From: Croceivirga sp. | GTDB lineage: Bacteria; Bacteroidota; Bacteroidia; Flavobacteriales; Flavobacteriaceae | Reading direction: 5' to 3' | Length of the DNA stretch: 64,000 nt | NCBI GenBank assembly: GCA_028284665.1 | Contig: JANQRG010000019.1 | Span: forward strand, 62,001 to 126,000 | Shown here: in pieces, positions 61,346 to 64,000 of the stretch | How positions within the stretch are numbered: position 1 is the stretch's first letter | Layout of the letters: each line of letters opens with the position of its first letter | Made by a program: the position numbers and the translations under genes | The notes under the pieces: model-generated | What the model was told of the DNA's origin: nothing | Database searches by the model: none | What the model saw: the letters and a program-made list of their open reading frames with translations, nothing else

Positions 61346-61559
61346 CTGCGCTCAGGATAAACTTCGGCAGGGATCTACAACACAATGGGGATTCCTGCCT
61401 TCCCTTTCCCTGCACTTCGAGGGCCTCAGTGCACGGCTCAAGATTCATGAAGGAACGACAAGATTACCGAATTTTCAAATCGAAAATGCTTTCGGATTTC
61501 CAGAAATGTTTTAAATTTGCATCCGCCCTTTAAAAACAGGAGCGTTGTTCCTTAAACAT

Positions 61560-61632
61560 GCGAAAATAGCTCAGTTGGTAGAGCATCACCTTGCCAAGGT
61601 GGAGGTCGCGGGTTCGAATCCCGTTTTTCGCT
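61560..61632 (+). tRNA. tRNA-Gly (GCC)
   Basis: GCGAAAA-TA-GCTCAGTTGGTAGAGC-A-TCACCTTGCCAAGGTGG-AGGTC-GCGGGTTCGAATCCCGT-TTTTCGC-T cloverleaf. Confidence 0.95.
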
Positions 61633-61722
61633 CGACTTCGACTCCGCTCGGCTTCGGCTACGCTCAGCCGCCGTCAAGTGGAGTTTTTTTTGAACTACCT
61701 CCAGCCTGCCTACGGCAGACAA

Positions 61723-61786
61723 GCTCGGGTGGTGGAATTGGTAGACCCGCCCGAACGTAGCGTTCGGTACGGGCGGGCACGTTGGA
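61723..61786 (+). pseudogene. Truncated tRNA-Leu 5' copy interrupted by a 31-nt REP palindrome
   Basis: GCTCGGGTGGTGGAATTGGTAGAC (24 nt identical to the tRNA-Leu 5' end) + CCGCCCGAACGTAGCGTTCGGTACGGGCGGG + CACGTTGGA (continuation of tRNA-Leu). Confidence 0.85.
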
Positions 61787-61837
61787 ATGAACGTTCATAA
61801 CATATAATATTGTGCTGAAAGCGTCAGCACTTGGTAC

Positions 61838-61922
61838 GCTCGGGTGGTGGAATTGGTAGACACGTTGGACTTAAAATCCAATGGCCATTATGGCCGTACG
61901 GGTTCAAGTCCCGTCCCGAGTA
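61838..61922 (+). tRNA. tRNA-Leu (UAA)
   Basis: GCTCGGGTGGTGGAATTGGTAGACACGTTGGACTTAAAATCCAATGGCCATTATGGCCGTACGGGTTCAAGTCCCGTCCCGAGTA; TAA anticodon, long variable arm. Confidence 0.95.
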
Positions 61923-61930
61923 CAACGAGG

Positions 61931-61958
61931 AAACCCTTACGATGTAAGGGTTTTTTTT
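61931..61958 (+). terminator. Intrinsic terminator after tRNA-Leu
   Basis: AACCCTTAC gat GTAAGGGTT TTTTTT. Confidence 0.92.
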
Positions 61959-62014
61959 ATGGAGCAAAGCGAAATAAAAAAGAGACTTGTGTTTACTACC
62001 GAAGTATTGAGGTG

Positions 62015-62066
62015 CCCGTCCCGAGTACAGATGCATGGAAAGCCCTGACCTTATTTATGGTCAGGG
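62015..62066 (+). repeat. Copy of tRNA-Leu 3' end followed by its own terminator hairpin
   Basis: CCCGTCCCGAGTACA (15 nt identical to tRNA-Leu 3' end and flank) then CCCTGACC ttatttat GGTCAGGG TTTTTGC. Confidence 0.85.
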
Positions 62067-62185
62067 TTTTTGCTTTTTAAGCAAGCCAAACTGGTTTGAG
62101 TGCGGCGTAAAAAGCAAAAATACGGCATGAAATGCCTGGGGCTTTAATGTTCAAGATGACGTTTCCGGGACTCGACGCAGGCAAT

Positions 62186-62200
62186 TCCCGTCCCGAGTAC
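62186..62200 (+). repeat. Second downstream copy of tRNA-Leu 3' end
   Basis: TCCCGTCCCGAGTAC, 15 nt identical to 61909-61923. Confidence 0.85.
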
Positions 62201-62442
62201 CACAAGGATGACGCTTTTTCTGCCATAAATACCCATTTCGTGCCATGCAACAGCGGCTTGCTACCAAGATTTCAGAGGACCTGTCACAGTTCTTTCTTCA
62301 CGTTCTACTTGGATGTGGCGCTACCCGGATAACGGAAATCCATACTCATGTGGCCGATAGGTCATTTATGAAAATAACGGATTTGCTATCTTAGGCATAT
62401 AGTGGATATACGATCAATAATCAATAATCATATACAATTGTT

Positions 62443-62823
62443 GTGCTTAATTTGATAAAAAGAAAACAATTAAAAATATCATTAGTACTATTCGGAATTC
62501 TAATACTGAGTAATTTTCTTTCTGGATATATAAATATCTTCACTGAGGGACTATTTAGAACCTATCTCTATCAAACAGAAAATGCTGAATTTGAATTTAC
62601 TACAATGCCAGCAAAAGGACGTGATATCGGAATGATGGAAAGACAGTTTACTGACTTCAAGGAAACTCATCCTGAATATGCGAAATTGGAACTCAAAAGA
62701 ACATTTAAACGAAATCCAATGAAGTTTTGGAATTGGTATTCATATCTGACAAATGAAATGTATGATTATGAATATCAAACTGAAGTGGAATCTAAATCTG
62801 GAAAAGGAAAGTTTGGAATTTAA
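62443..62823 (+). CDS. Hypothetical membrane-anchored protein (cassette-like ORF 1)
   Basis: 126 aa, N-terminal TM (LKISLVLFGILILSNFLSGYINIF); GTG start lies inside the boundary repeat, TTG at 62452 is an alternative. Confidence 0.6.
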   Translation: MLNLIKRKQLKISLVLFGILILSNFLSGYINIFTEGLFRTYLYQTENAEFEFTTMPAKGRDIGMMERQFTDFKETHPEYAKLELKRTFKRNPMKFWNWYSYLTNEMYDYEYQTEVESKSGKGKFGI

Positions 62824-62831
62824 AAAACTAA

Positions 62832-63021
62832 GCACAACAATGTATAACCGCAATTACGGCGAATTTGACTACCCTTCGACTAGCTCAGCACAGCCTCGGA
62901 AATTCCAGCCTGATTCGCTAACTTATAGCTACGACGAAAAAGTCCGTTTCAACCAACGCGCCGACTCGACCGCTGCGGACGCAGACGGCGTGCAACGAAG
63001 CCATACACGCGACCGTTAGGC
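62832..63021 (+). repeat. attC-like element (a)
   Basis: GCACAAC-AA-TGTAT ... ATACA-CGCGACC-GTTAGGC; R''/L''/L'/R' layout. Contains a REP-like CCCTTCGACTAGCTCAGCACAGCC insert. Confidence 0.55.
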
Positions 63022-63026
63022 ACAAT

Positions 63027-63362
63027 ATGACTAAGACAATTAAAATACTATTGACTATTCCATCAATTTTGGCCTTTTGCTACTTGGTGACTTTTTGGTT
63101 TCCAGTTGAATTCAAATGGTTATTCCCCACGATGAAATCGTATTACATTCAGATTGGAATTCTGAATATTTTAATAATTATGCAGGTAGCAATTTTGATA
63201 AAAAAATTATGGTCATTTGAAAACCTGAAAAAATCAAAGAAGTCGGATTGGACTTTTTTTCTAGTATTCTTCAACTCAATTTCTAGCTTAATTTTCATTT
63301 GGAAAAAAGTTGACCAATTTGATAAAATGAATAGAAAATACAGTACACAACAAGGGCTATAA
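63027..63362 (+). CDS. Hypothetical multi-TM small protein (cassette-like ORF 2)
   Basis: 111 aa with three hydrophobic segments; starts 6 nt after GTTAGGC. Confidence 0.65.
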   Translation: MTKTIKILLTIPSILAFCYLVTFWFPVEFKWLFPTMKSYYIQIGILNILIIMQVAILIKKLWSFENLKKSKKSDWTFFLVFFNSISSLIFIWKKVDQFDKMNRKYSTQQGL

Positions 63363-63521
63363 TCCACTGCTACCATTGAACAACAAAGGAACTAAAAACA
63401 CTAACTTGAAACCCTCAACAAGAGTTAGCTTAAATATCTCTGCTGCGCCCTTTCGCGGGTGACTTGCCATAGGCGCGTCGCAGTCGAGGCGGCAACGAGA
63501 TCGTAGCCAAGACGATTAGGC
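63345..63521 (+). repeat. attC-like element (b)
   Basis: ACACAAC-AAG-GGCTA ... TAGCC-AAGACG-ATTAGGC. Confidence 0.55.
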
Positions 63522-63542
63522 TTAATTACAATGAAAATCTGA

Positions 63543-64000
63543 ATGCATTTAAAAAACTATCCTATTCTAATAACCATCCTGTTCCTCTTTTCGTGTTGCA
63601 ACAAAAAAACGGATTTGGACAAAACAGAATTAATAGGGGTTTGGTCAGGATTGTTATTCCAAACGGAACCGGAATATGACTCAATCGTATTGCAACCAGT
63701 CGCTAAACCTCAAAAAGCTACTATATATAAAAATCAAAAGGAGAAAAGCTTTGAACTGAATAATGGGAATAATTATCTTTTTTTTGAGACTGAGGATGGA
63801 CTAAGATTCGATGCCACTTACTTCAATGATCCCCAAGATCTAAATGCTGTGCTCACTAATGCCCTTTGGAGCCAAAGTTTAACCTTTTCAAAGGCGGATG
63901 ATAATTGGATCTCCCATATTCAAAAACCTGAGATCATAGACACGGACTATACCGTGTACTTAGCGTTTTATGAAGATAGTTTAGGCGTACTTCAAGCAAA
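63543..64000 (+). CDS. Lipoprotein of unknown function, 3' end off the window (cassette-like ORF 3)
   Basis: MHLKNYPILITILFLFSCCNKKTDLDKTELIGVWSGLLFQTEPEYDSIVLQPVAKPQK...; open to base 64000. Confidence 0.75.
   Translation, partial: MHLKNYPILITILFLFSCCNKKTDLDKTELIGVWSGLLFQTEPEYDSIVLQPVAKPQKATIYKNQKEKSFELNNGNNYLFFETEDGLRFDATYFNDPQDLNAVLTNALWSQSLTFSKADDNWISHIQKPEIIDTDYTVYLAFYEDSLGVLQA

Noticed and set aside
61545-62080. ORFs of 69-78 aa across the tRNA locus
   Set aside because: They translate through tRNA-Gly, tRNA-Leu and REP palindromes; not credible as genes.

Overview
This 64-kb window comes from a Bacteroidota genome, most likely a marine-type Flavobacteriaceae (inferred from gene content, TAnnTTTG-like promoters and synteny such as uppS-bamA-ompH and tig/clpP/clpX). 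Most of it is dense chromosomal core: metK, hppA, ppa, pdhB, etfBA, a CNT nucleoside transporter, thyA, egtB/egtD, folA, murI, two ompH/skp genes, bamA, uppS, nadK, pdxJ, tig-clpP-clpX, a GH3-family gene, AsmA, sppA, a folK-deoxynucleoside kinase fusion and mutS. Accessory DNA lies at 47.9-51.3 kb and 61.3-64 kb. The strongest non-routine signals are: (1) an S23 four-helix-bundle gene between nupC and thyA, preceded by a C-free tandem tract and followed by a G-free complement, giving a ~31-nt inverted repeat (28/31) that resembles the 23S rRNA intervening-sequence architecture outside rRNA; (2) attC-like elements between small membrane/lipoprotein ORFs, suggesting an integron-like cassette array with no integrase in view; (3) a tRNA-Leu(UAA) locus with a REP-interrupted 5' tRNA fragment upstream and two 15-nt copies of the tRNA 3' end downstream; (4) a SAM-II-type pseudoknot upstream of metK; (5) a shared ATTATGCATGCATAAT palindrome upstream of etfBA and of an SGNH lipoprotein. 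No CRISPR array, rRNA, transposase or phage module was found. All family assignments come from reading motifs by eye; no database search was run.
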